In this document: piece after piece, positions 35,958 through 43,115 of the stretch
How positions within the stretch are numbered: the first letter of the stretch is position 1
How the letters are laid out: every line of letters starts with the position of its first letter
The notes under the pieces: model-generated
The model's database searches: none
Seen by the model: the letters and a program-made list of their open reading frames with translations, nothing else
Told to the model about the DNA's origin: nothing
Program-made: the position numbers and the translations under genes
NCBI GenBank assembly: GCA_017743475.1
Contig: JAGHYV010000039.1
Span: forward strand, 1-43,115
Reading direction: 5' to 3'
Origin: Roseiflexus sp.
Lineage (GTDB): Bacteria; Chloroflexota; Chloroflexia; Chloroflexales; Roseiflexaceae
Length of the DNA: 43,115 bases

Positions 35958-38063
35958 ATGAAAACTTCGCTCGTCCAACCCTACACACTGCTTTCTGCAC
36001 AGTCTGTGCTACGTCTTCGATCTGCTCCTTTCGATAGGGCGATCTGCGACTCTGTTGCTACCGTCGCTCCCACCATCATGTCGCCCGAGCAGCAGGCGCT
36101 TCGCGCGGAACAGGCTGTCGCGCCGTGCTCGCCGCGTGCGCTCATGGCAGAAGTTCAACCTTCAACCCTCAACCTTCAACCTTCAACTCCCAATCCTCAA
36201 CCCTCAACCTTCAACCTTCAACCCCCAACCCCCAACTCGCAACGCCCACCCATCACGATCATCATCCTCACATGGAATGGTCTCGAATATACCCGCCGTT
36301 GCATCGAGAGCATTCGTGCCCACACCCACGATATAGCGTATCATCTGCTAGTGGTGGACAACGGAAGTAGCGATGGAACGCTGGCGTGGTTGCGCTCACA
36401 ACCAGAGATCAGGGTAATAGCCAATGAGCGCAACCTGGGATTTGCGCGGGGCAACAATCAGGGCTTAGCAGCAACTCCGCCGGATCACGATGTGCTGCTG
36501 CTCAATAACGACACACTGATTATTCAGGATCACTGGCTTGCGCATTTGAGCGATGTGGCGCATAGCCATCCTGCATATGGTATCGTCGGATGTACATTGC
36601 TACATCCCGATGGATCGCTCCAGCACGCCGGTACTTACATGCCAACGGATAGTTTCTGGGGATACCAGATCGGTGGCGGCGAAGCATACATCGGGCAATA
36701 TCCCGGCGTGCGCGAGGTCGAGGGGATCACAGGCGCGTGCATGTACATCCGACACGACGCACGCGCACTGTTGGGCGGTTTCGATGAAGCGTACACCTCG
36801 TACTTCGAGGATACCGACTACTGTCTGCGAGCACGTCAGGCGGGGTTCAAGATCGTCTGCACTGGCGGCGTTCAGGTGGTGCATTTCGAGAATACCAGCG
36901 CCAGGATCAATAATGCATCGTGGCAGGCGATGTGGGACAGGGGGCGGGAAACGTTTACCCGCAAATGGCGCGCTTTCTACGAACAGAAGTACTACCGTGC
37001 CATTGTCTGGCACTCACTAGTGGCGTCGCCGTCCGGGTATGCGACGTCGTCGCGTGAACTTGTGCTCGAACTCGACCGTTGTGGTATCGATGTGCGCCTG
37101 GCGTGCATCTGGGGGAATGATTTCACCGAACCGCTCACGGGTGATCCGCGGATCGACCAGTTGCGCACCCGCCCAAAAGATGTCCGATTGCCACAGGTGG
37201 TGTACCACCAGGGCGATTCGTTCATCAAGAATAGCGGACGTTACCGCATCGGCTATACGATGCTGGAAACCGACCGCCTGCCGGACGAGTGGGTCTCTCA
37301 GGCAAACCAGATGGACGAGATCTGGACGCCAACCCACTGGGGGGCTGAGGTCTTCCGCGCCAGCGGCGTGAAACGTCCGATCTTCGTTATTCCGCTGGGG
37401 ATCAATCCGAATTATTTTCATCCCGGCATTCAGGGGCGTAAGCCCGGCAACCGTTTCGTCTTCCTGTCGATCTTTGAGTGGATCGAGCGTAAAGCACCGG
37501 AAGTGTTGATCCGCGCCTACCAGCAGACATTTCGCCGTAGCGATGATGTGTTGCTGCTGCTCAAAATCTTCAACTACGACCCCAGTCTCGACATCGCTCG
37601 ACGCATTGGCGACCTGATCCGCAGTGATGGTCCGCCTGTCGTGGTGTTACCTAATCAGCAGATCGCTGCGTACCAACTTGGCTGTCTGTACCGGAGCGCT
37701 GATTGTTTCGTGTTGCCGACGCGCGGCGAAGGGTGGGGTATGCCAGTGCTGGAAGCAATGGCGTGCGGACTACCGGTTATCTCCACCGATTGGGGTGGAC
37801 AGACGGCATTTCTCAACGCAAACGTCGCCTATCCTCTACGCATTCGTGGTCTCGTTCCGGCTGAAGCGCGGGCGCCGTACTACCGGGGGTTGCGCTGGGC
37901 TGATCCCGATTTTGACCATCTCTGCGCGTTGATGCGCCACGTGTATGATCATCCTGACGAAGCGCGCGCGGTCGGTGCGCGCGCAGCCGCTGAAGCCGCC
38001 GCCCGCTGGACATGGGCGCACGCGGCAGCCACGATCATTGAGCGCCTGGAAGCGATTGGGTGA
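35958..38063 (+). CDS. GT2-GT4 two-domain glycosyltransferase
   Basis: The 701-residue protein carries a GT2 (GT-A) domain at about residues 97-340: ITIIILTWNGLEYTRRCIESI, VVDNGSSDGTL, LLNNDT and FEDTDYCLRARQAGF. A GT4 (GT-B) domain follows at about 346-700, with HSLVASPSGYATSSRELVLEL and [21 protein letters not shown]. The start is uncertain: ATG 35958, 36078 and 36144 are in frame, none with a strong ribosome binding site. A translated heptamer array (36154-36244) gives a Pro/Ser/Asn/Gln-rich linker before the GT2 domain. It probably adds two sugars to a surface polysaccharide. The next GT4 gene overlaps its stop. Confidence 0.88.
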   Translation: MKTSLVQPYTLLSAQSVLRLRSAPFDRAICDSVATVAPTIMSPEQQALRAEQAVAPCSPRALMAEVQPSTLNLQPSTPNPQPSTFNLQPPTPNSQRPPITIIILTWNGLEYTRRCIESIRAHTHDIAYHLLVVDNGSSDGTLAWLRSQPEIRVIANERNLGFARGNNQGLAATPPDHDVLLLNNDTLIIQDHWLAHLSDVAHSHPAYGIVGCTLLHPDGSLQHAGTYMPTDSFWGYQIGGGEAYIGQYPGVREVEGITGACMYIRHDARALLGGFDEAYTSYFEDTDYCLRARQAGFKIVCTGGVQVVHFENTSARINNASWQAMWDRGRETFTRKWRAFYEQKYYRAIVWHSLVASPSGYATSSRELVLELDRCGIDVRLACIWGNDFTEPLTGDPRIDQLRTRPKDVRLPQVVYHQGDSFIKNSGRYRIGYTMLETDRLPDEWVSQANQMDEIWTPTHWGAEVFRASGVKRPIFVIPLGINPNYFHPGIQGRKPGNRFVFLSIFEWIERKAPEVLIRAYQQTFRRSDDVLLLLKIFNYDPSLDIARRIGDLIRSDGPPVVVLPNQQIAAYQLGCLYRSADCFVLPTRGEGWGMPVLEAMACGLPVISTDWGGQTAFLNANVAYPLRIRGLVPAEARAPYYRGLRWADPDFDHLCALMRHVYDHPDEARAVGARAAAEAAARWTWAHAAATIIERLEAIG
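36154..36244. repeat. Array of 13 YYCAACC heptamers inside a coding region
   Basis: Thirteen 7-base units (TTCAACC, CTCAACC, CCCAACC and variants) lie within the GT2-GT4 gene. Three units make 21 bases, so the translation is a 7-residue repeat, STLNLQP, STPNPQP, STFNLQP. No start codon occurs between the array and the GT2 domain, so the array must be translated. Confidence 0.92.
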
Positions 38064-39316
38064 TGCACATCGGCGTTGACATCTCGCTCCTGCGTATTGC
38101 TCAGGCAGGCGTGTTGACCTATCATCGGTCGCTGCTCAACCACCTGGTGCGTGCAGGACGCGACTGTCGCTTCACGCTGATCGACGTGCTGCCGCTCAAC
38201 CCCGGTCGTTCGATGCCGCCGCTGGCGGCGCTCGGTGCGCCGAATGTGCGGGTTATTCGCTGCCCCGGCATTCGACGCAGCTACCTGAGCGCGCTTCCCG
38301 CGTTTCGTGACGGGATCGCGCATACCGTCGCCGCACAGATCGACCACGCCCTCGATCCGATCTGGGCGCTCCTGGCACGTGCCGAGATGGGACTGGAACT
38401 CAGAGGCGCCTCACGGTTCGTCGAGGTGTTTCACGCCTCCGATCAACTCCCCTTCGCTCCACCTGGCGCTGCCGTCGTGCTGACCATCCACGATCTGACA
38501 ACGCGCCGCTTCCCTGACATGCACGTCGCAGAGAATGCAGCGCTGCACGCAACCAAGGAGCGATTCGCCCGCGACCGCGCCGACCGGATTATCGCCGTAT
38601 CGGAGGCGACCCGCCGTGACATCGTGAGCGAACTGGGTATTCCGCCCGAACGAGTCAGCGTGGTGTATGAAGCGGCAGATGCGCGCTTCCGTCCCCACAC
38701 GCCGGACGAGACACGCACAATCCTGGAGCGGTACGATCTGGCGCATGGTGCATATGTGTTAAGCGTCGGCACCCTCGAACCGCGAAAAAACCACGTCCGC
38801 CTGATCGAAGCGTATGCGATGCTCCACGACAGATATGCGCCAGCCGAACATCTGCCACCACTAATCATCGCTGGTGGCAATGGATGGAAGTACGACGCAA
38901 TCCTGGCAGCACCGGAACAGACCGGCGTCGCCGGGTTCGTCCGGTTTCTTGGGCGCGTCCCCGATGATGACCTGCCCGCGCTGATTGCCGGATCGCGCGT
39001 GTTTGTGTATCCTTCGTTGTATGAAGGATTCGGGTTGCCACCGCTGGAAGCGCTCGCCTGCGGTGTACCGGTGGTTGTGTCGCACGCAGCGTCGCTCCCT
39101 GAAGTGGTTGGCGACGCCGGGCTATACTGCGACCCGTATGACCCGCACGATATTGCACGCCAGATAGCGGCGCTGCTGGAAGACAACGATCTGGCGCTGC
39201 GCTTACGCTATGCCAGTGTTATACGCGCACGGCAGTTCTCGTGGGAGCGCGCCGCCCGTGAGACGCTCGCAGTCTACGCACAGGCGCGTGATGAACGAAA
39301 GGCGAGGCAACGATGA
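38063..39316 (+). CDS. GT4-family glycosyltransferase
   Basis: The 417-residue GT-B enzyme starts MHIGVDISLLRIAQAGVLTYHR. The N-terminal domain has AAVVLTIHDLTTRRFPDMH and RADRIIAVSEATRRDIV. The donor domain has YVLSVGTLEPRKNHVRLIEAY and the EX7E segment YEGFGLPPLEALACGVPVVVS. ATG 38063 overlaps the previous stop by one base (TGATG); a GTG one codon earlier is also possible. The following gene overlaps its stop (ATGA). Three genes are thus translationally coupled, which points to one polysaccharide assembly unit. Confidence 0.9.
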   Translation: MHIGVDISLLRIAQAGVLTYHRSLLNHLVRAGRDCRFTLIDVLPLNPGRSMPPLAALGAPNVRVIRCPGIRRSYLSALPAFRDGIAHTVAAQIDHALDPIWALLARAEMGLELRGASRFVEVFHASDQLPFAPPGAAVVLTIHDLTTRRFPDMHVAENAALHATKERFARDRADRIIAVSEATRRDIVSELGIPPERVSVVYEAADARFRPHTPDETRTILERYDLAHGAYVLSVGTLEPRKNHVRLIEAYAMLHDRYAPAEHLPPLIIAGGNGWKYDAILAAPEQTGVAGFVRFLGRVPDDDLPALIAGSRVFVYPSLYEGFGLPPLEALACGVPVVVSHAASLPEVVGDAGLYCDPYDPHDIARQIAALLEDNDLALRLRYASVIRARQFSWERAARETLAVYAQARDERKARQR

Positions 39317-39930
39317 CGATCTACTGGGTTAATGTTGATACTCAGGATGCGCTGACCCTCATGGCAGCGGTCGAGCGCGCACTGGAAACTGGCGATACCG
39401 GGACGCCGCCGCCGCCAGGGGTTGCCGCTTCGCCCGCTGCACCCGTCAACCCGACCGATGTCTACCTGCACGACAATATGGCAATCGCACGCGCCGTCTG
39501 GTCGGTCGACCCCCACCGTATTGTTCTGTCGAGCCGACCGGGATTGGCAGCAGCAATCAACGCCTTTCAGCGCCTGGTGCGCAAGGCGACATGGTGGTAT
39601 GCCCTACCGCAGTGGTCGCAGATCAGCGAGTTCCATGGTGCCGTTGTGCGCGCGCTCGATGCGCTAATCGAAAAGGAACGAATGCTGGACACGCGAATGC
39701 GCGACATTGAGCAGATGCGGTTACAGGCGCATTTGTTTGCTCTGCAACAGCAGATCGCTGTACTGCGTGCCAGGAACGCCGAACTGGAGAGCCGCCTCGC
39801 CGCGTTGGAAGCGCAACGCGCACCCCACCAGCGCGTCGAACAAACTGGTTCGTCACTCATCGACGGGAACGAACTGCCGACAAACCCTCAAGGTGATATA
39901 ATGTCCGATGGTGCGTCACAATACCACTGA
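39313..39930 (+). CDS. Coiled-coil protein of unknown function in the glycosyltransferase unit
   Basis: I do not recognise this 205-residue protein. The N-terminal half has MTIYWVNVDTQDALTLMAAV, a Pro/Ala-rich stretch (about 32-47) and VYLHDNMAIARAVWSVDP. The middle part, AAINAFQRLVRKATWWYALPQ, has paired tryptophans. A long heptad-like coiled coil follows (about 105-177, IEKERMLDTRMRDIEQMRLQA and LFALQQQIAVLRARNAELES). There is no signal peptide or clear membrane segment. Its start overlaps the GT4 stop, so it may be a scaffold or partner of the glycosyltransferases or permease. Low certainty on role, higher that it is a gene. Confidence 0.75.
   Translation: MTIYWVNVDTQDALTLMAAVERALETGDTGTPPPPGVAASPAAPVNPTDVYLHDNMAIARAVWSVDPHRIVLSSRPGLAAAINAFQRLVRKATWWYALPQWSQISEFHGAVVRALDALIEKERMLDTRMRDIEQMRLQAHLFALQQQIAVLRARNAELESRLAALEAQRAPHQRVEQTGSSLIDGNELPTNPQGDIMSDGASQYH
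39894..39902 (+). promoter_or_regulatory. Extended -10 element upstream of the HD-GYP gene
   Basis: TGATATAAT, a perfect TGn-TATAAT, lies inside the 3' end of the coiled-coil gene, 174 bases before the HD-GYP start. Between them TCAGGCGCCTGA (40002-40013) is a perfect 12-base palindrome that could be an operator. Confidence 0.5.
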
Positions 39931-40075
39931 TGCGGTTGTCCTTGTGCACAGCACGGTCGGGAGGCGCCAGATTGTTCGATAATAAATAGGAGTGTTCGCG
40001 TTCAGGCGCCTGACTGCCGCACAGCGATCACACACAGCACCGGCTATCTCGTGCGTCAGGTAAGGATGATGTCAG

Positions 40076-42007
40076 ATGCCGCCAAAGAAACCTGAACGAT
40101 CATCACGGCGAAAGGTTACCCTACGCGAACTGTCCGACCTTTATGACCGCCTTCTCAAGCGCGAGGCGCAACTGCGTGCTGCACTCTACAGTATCGGCGA
40201 TGCACTTATGATCACGGATACCGAAGGGGCTATCACGTTGATGAACCCTGCCGCTGAACGTCTGACCGGATGGACCGAATCCGAGGCGCTCGCGCTTCCA
40301 ATCGAACAGGTTTTCCGTATTGTTGATGAAGACACTCGCGCGGTCATCGAAAATCCAGTCGCACGCACGCTGCGCACGGGTATGGTCGCCCGGTTGAACC
40401 ATCGCACACTACTGATCAGCCGCGACGGGCGCGAAATTCCGATAGCCGATGCTGGTTCACCAATCCGAGATGAGTCGGGCGATATGACAGGAGTAATTTT
40501 GACGTTCTACGACCAGACGCTGGTGCGCGCTGCCCTGCAGGCGGCGCAGATGGCGCGCGAGTTTGCCGAGAATATTATCGCAACCGTGCGTGAGCCGTTG
40601 CTTGTCCTCGACAGTAGTCTGCGCGTCGTGTCGGTTAACCATGCCTTCTACCGCATGTTTCGCACGACTCCCGAAGAGACGCTTGACCGTCGGATTTACG
40701 AATTGGGCAACCAGCAGTGGAACATCCCCGATTTGCGGCGTCTGCTAGAGGAGATTCTTGTCCGGGATAGCCACTTCGATGGCTACGCCGTCACCCACGA
40801 GTTTGAGCACATCGGTCGGCGCACGATGCTGCTGAACGCCCGTCGCATTCGCCATTCCAGTGAGTTGATCCTCCTGGCAATCGAAGACATTACCGAACGC
40901 ATCCAGGCAGAGCAGAAGGTGCAGTCTCACCTTCAACGGTTGCGCGCGCTGCGCACGATCGATCAGGCGATCATCTCTGCCTTCGATATGCGCGTGACGC
41001 TCGACATTCTGCTTGAGCAGATCAGAACCCATTTGCACGTCGATGCCGCTGCTTTCCACCTGCTCGATCCGCATACGCAAACGCTCACCTGTGCCGCCGC
41101 TCACGGCTTCCAATCACGCGCTATCCAGCAGATCACGCTGCGTACTGGAGAAGGGTACGCCGGGCAGGTCGCACTCGGTCGACGAATGATGTTTCTTGCC
41201 GATCTGCGCACGTCCGATCAGAGTCAGTTCTATTTGTCCTGGATGCATCCCGACACGTTTGTGTCATACTGCGGCATTCCGTTGATCGCTAGAGGTGAGA
41301 TCAAAGGAGTGCTCGAAATCTTTCACCGCACTCGCCTTGATCCTGAACAGGATTGGTTTGACTTTTTAGAAGCATTGTCCATGCAGGCAGCGATCGCAAT
41401 CGACAGCATCGAGTCATTTGAAACGCTACAACGCTCAAACGCTAATCTCGTGCTGGCATACGAAGCAACAATCCGAGGATGGGCGCACGCGCTGGACCTG
41501 CGCGACAGAGAGACGGAAGGGCACTCGCAACGAGTCACAGAGTTGACGGTGCAACTGGCGCGCGCAGCCGGTCTGAGCAACGAACAGATCGCCCACATCC
41601 GGCGCGGTGCTCTCCTGCACGATATCGGGAAACTTGGTATACCCGACTCGATCCTACTCAAACCTGGTAGTCTGACCCCGCAAGAATGGGCGATTATGCA
41701 GCGGCATCCAGAGTATGCTTTTAGCATGCTCTCTCCAATAGAATACCTGCGTCCAGCGCTCGACATCCCGTACTGCCATCACGAACGATGGGATGGTACA
41801 GGATACCCGCGCGGTCTGAAGGGGGATCAGATACCACTGGCAGCTCGTCTCTTCGCTGTTGCTGATGTGTGGGACGCGCTTCAGTCAGACCGTCCGTACC
41901 GCGCACGCTGGTCCCGCGATCAGGCGCTGGAGTACATCCGGTCACAGGCGGGGAAGCACTTTGACCCCGACGTGGTAGAACTCTTCCTGAAGGTTATTGG
42001 CGCGTAA
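40076..42007 (+). CDS. PAS-PAS-GAF-HD-GYP cyclic-di-GMP phosphodiesterase
   Basis: The 643-residue protein has two PAS domains (about 30-150 and 165-280; ALMITDTEGAITLMNPAAERLTGW starts the first), a GAF domain (about 295-450) and an HD-GYP domain (about 455-643). The HD-GYP motifs are intact: HD at 515-516 in GALLHDIGKLGIPD, HHERWDGTGYP with GYP at 576-578, and AVADVWDAL. It should hydrolyse c-di-GMP in response to signals sensed by PAS/GAF. There is no membrane segment. ATG 40076 has AAGGATGATG upstream. Placed after the polysaccharide genes, it may link c-di-GMP to surface polymer or gliding. Confidence 0.92.
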   Translation: MPPKKPERSSRRKVTLRELSDLYDRLLKREAQLRAALYSIGDALMITDTEGAITLMNPAAERLTGWTESEALALPIEQVFRIVDEDTRAVIENPVARTLRTGMVARLNHRTLLISRDGREIPIADAGSPIRDESGDMTGVILTFYDQTLVRAALQAAQMAREFAENIIATVREPLLVLDSSLRVVSVNHAFYRMFRTTPEETLDRRIYELGNQQWNIPDLRRLLEEILVRDSHFDGYAVTHEFEHIGRRTMLLNARRIRHSSELILLAIEDITERIQAEQKVQSHLQRLRALRTIDQAIISAFDMRVTLDILLEQIRTHLHVDAAAFHLLDPHTQTLTCAAAHGFQSRAIQQITLRTGEGYAGQVALGRRMMFLADLRTSDQSQFYLSWMHPDTFVSYCGIPLIARGEIKGVLEIFHRTRLDPEQDWFDFLEALSMQAAIAIDSIESFETLQRSNANLVLAYEATIRGWAHALDLRDRETEGHSQRVTELTVQLARAAGLSNEQIAHIRRGALLHDIGKLGIPDSILLKPGSLTPQEWAIMQRHPEYAFSMLSPIEYLRPALDIPYCHHERWDGTGYPRGLKGDQIPLAARLFAVADVWDALQSDRPYRARWSRDQALEYIRSQAGKHFDPDVVELFLKVIGA

Positions 42008-42040
42008 CCAAACACTGCCGACTGATTTCTGCGATTCGCT

Positions 42041-42397
42041 CTACTCGCGTGGGATCAGCGCCCCCGGCGGAGCGTTGACAATCTCCGCCTCGATCGGTTC
42101 TGCTGGTGCTGCGGCAGGTGTATCAGGCGCTGCTGCTTCAGATGTCAGCGGCTCGATGTCAAGATGCTCAACCGACGCTTCATGCTTCTCCGAAGCTGCC
42201 TCCACCTGTTGTGCGTGCTGTTCGCCGACCGATGAACCAGGGGGCAGGTTGAGGATTGCCACCTCGTGATCGTCGTGTGCCTCTTCGTGATCGTGGTGAT
42301 GCGACACACCGTACTCGGTGATCAGGCTGGCGCGTTTGATGCGCCGATCATATTCGCGGTAGACGGCATCGGCAATGCGCTGGAGTAGACCTGACAT
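42041..42397 (-). CDS. Small His/Glu-rich hypothetical protein
   Basis: From ATG 42397 (MSGLLQRIADAVYREYDRRIKR) the protein has 118 residues. A short amphipathic helix is followed by a His/Asp/Glu-rich patch HHHDHEEAHDDHEVAIL (about 33-49), a possible metal-binding segment. An acidic Ala/Pro-rich tail ends NAPPGALIPRE, and LPPGSS and APPGAL look like a repeated element. The start is set by the extended -10 at 42438-42446, 41 bases upstream; the longer open frame runs into repeats. No family is recognised. Confidence 0.6.
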   Translation of the reverse strand: MSGLLQRIADAVYREYDRRIKRASLITEYGVSHHHDHEEAHDDHEVAILNLPPGSSVGEQHAQQVEAASEKHEASVEHLDIEPLTSEAAAPDTPAAAPAEPIEAEIVNAPPGALIPRE

Positions 42398-42437
42398 ACG
42401 CACGTGCCCCTGCTGAAGCGGTTGATACTGCGTTGGT

Positions 42438-42446
42438 ATTATACCA
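42438..42446 (-). promoter_or_regulatory. Extended -10 element for the His-rich gene
   Basis: The minus strand reads TGGTATAAT, 41 bases before ATG 42397. It abuts a short RRGAACY heptamer fragment (about 42444-42468, CCAGAACCAGGAACCAGGAA). Confidence 0.6.
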
Positions 42447-42475
42447 GAACCAGGAACCAGGAACCGGAGATTCGG

Positions 42476-42679
42476 GAGCCGGGTGCGCGGGCGTCCCGCC
42501 CGCATGCTCGCCCGCAGCGCGCGCCCCCGCACCTGGTCAGGACACGGGAGGGCGACCGTCGCCTGGAACCGCATGCCCGCCCGCAGCGCGCGCCCCCGCA
42601 CTGCCTGGGTACGCGGACGTCCTCTCTCAAGGGGAGCGTTCTTGGGTACGATACGCGGTTTGCGGCATTCCCGTGTGCG
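42476..42679. repeat. GC-rich repeat cluster, first copy of the flanking direct repeat
   Basis: GCGCGGGCGTCCCGCCCGCA (from 42484) matches the 31728 copy. GCATGCTCGCCCGCAGCGCG (from 42502) recurs almost exactly at 42571. From 42571 to about 42679 a block of about 109 bases, including GCGTTCTT and ATACGCGGTTTGCGGCATTC, recurs at 43007-43115. Confidence 0.85.
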
Positions 42680-42696
42680 TTTGCTCCCTCTTCCCC

Positions 42697-42924
42697 CCAA
42701 CCCCCTTCTCCCACACGTTCAAGGGCGGACAGAAAATATGTGCGATACACATTTCGAGCAGCATCAGAACGCCGTAGCGGGCAGGTTTGGAATCCGCCCC
42801 TACTGATGCGGCGCGTAGAGGCGGACGGAATGGCGGATTGCGCATTGCAATGCTGGAAAACGTGTCTTTGCTCAAATGTTCTGTCCGCCCTTAAACTCCC
42901 ACACGGGGAGAAGGTGGAGGTTGG
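42697..42924. repeat. Inverted-repeat element between two direct repeats
   Basis: The core AAGGGCGGACAGAA (42721-42734) has a perfect inverse at 42879-42892. The arms extend outward with gaps through CCTTCTCCC and CCAACC to 42697 and 42924. An inner pair, CCGCCCCTAC and GTAGAGGCGG, lies near the centre. The element is about 228 bp, has no credible gene, and resembles a non-autonomous inverted-repeat element. Confidence 0.8.
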
Positions 42925-43006
42925 GCGTCCTGAAGCCCAAAACGAGCGAAGGAACGCAGGCGCCTCCAAAAAACCTATCCTTGTACGGTGCACAAGCGTC
43001 CCACCC

Positions 43007-43115
43007 GCCTGCCCACCCGCGGCGCGCGTTCCCCCACCGCCTGGGTGCGCGGGCGTCCCCTCTCAAAGGGAGCGTTCTTTGGGCGCGATACGCGGTTTGC
43101 GGCATTCCCGTGCGC
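43007..43115. repeat. Second copy of the about 109-bp flanking direct repeat (runs to the window edge)
   Basis: This block matches 42571-42679 with scattered substitutions, sharing GCCTGGGT, TCTCAA, GGGAGCGTTCTT and GATACGCGGTTTGCGGCATT. It is cut by the window end, so its length is a minimum. Confidence 0.85.

Noticed and set aside
35756-36244. CRISPR-like array
   Set aside because: Units are 7 bases with no spacers; this is a short tandem repeat, not a CRISPR. No cas gene is in the window.
42439-42993. 184-codon minus-strand frame over the repeat cluster
   Set aside because: It lies entirely in GC-rich repeats and inverted repeats and has no family-like features; high GC removes stop codons by chance.

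Overview
The window looks like a chromosomal segment of a filamentous anoxygenic phototroph of the Chloroflexota, most likely Roseiflexus or a close relative. This is inferred from gene content (kaiB-kaiC without kaiA, a phytol/polyprenol-kinase-type membrane protein, the style of the glycosyltransferase genes), from moderately high GC, and from intergenic regions full of short degenerate repeats. No database search was possible, so the genus is an inference. I see no rRNA, tRNA, CRISPR array, transposase or prophage gene.

Region 1 (1-3600, + strand) is the translation/transcription block tuf(3' end)-secE-nusG-rplK-rplA-[L10 leader with attenuator]-rplJ-rplL, closed by a strong hairpin. Region 2 (3647-9560) holds cysS (-) with a possible frameshifted C-terminus, a GT4 glycosyltransferase and an MFS transporter (+), then miaA and a PHP-domain gene (-). 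Region 3 (9883-15699, all -) has a bifunctional ATP sulfurylase/APS kinase, an AlkP-superfamily hydrolase, lgt and a sulfatase-fold protein. Region 4 (15971-21515) has a fumarase/aspartase-family gene, an ArsA-like protein that has lost its Walker A lysine, a bacterial DA1-type LIM/metallopeptidase (-), a sirtuin and prfB with the programmed +1 frameshift.

Region 5 (21609-26337) is the most interesting functional cluster. A lone receiver protein faces a co-directional set of PAS histidine kinase, receiver protein with an unrecognised C-terminal domain, KaiB and KaiC. KaiC keeps both P-loops and the Ser-Thr phosphorylation pair, and no kaiA is present. A phytochrome-type kinase and an Rcp-type receiver beside kaiBC suggest an input or output arm for a KaiBC timer. 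Region 6 (26414-31556) has glcD and glcE separated by a translationally coupled Uma2-family gene, then a phytol/polyprenol kinase-like gene and msrA.

Region 7 (31880-39930) is a surface polysaccharide cluster: a secreted NodB-type deacetylase, an unusual Wzz-like/ABC-2 permease fusion, a GT2-GT4 fusion, a GT4 enzyme and a coiled-coil protein of unknown function, the last three coupled by overlapping start and stop codons. Region 8 (40076-43115) has a PAS-GAF-HD-GYP c-di-GMP phosphodiesterase, a small His-rich protein, and about 700 bp of nested repeats.

Two themes cross the window. First, heptanucleotide repeat arrays sharing a GAAC/TGAAC core sit in several intergenic regions, and one is translated as the N-terminus of a glycosyltransferase. 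Second, many genes are preceded by an extended -10 element of the form TGnTATAAT without a clear -35.
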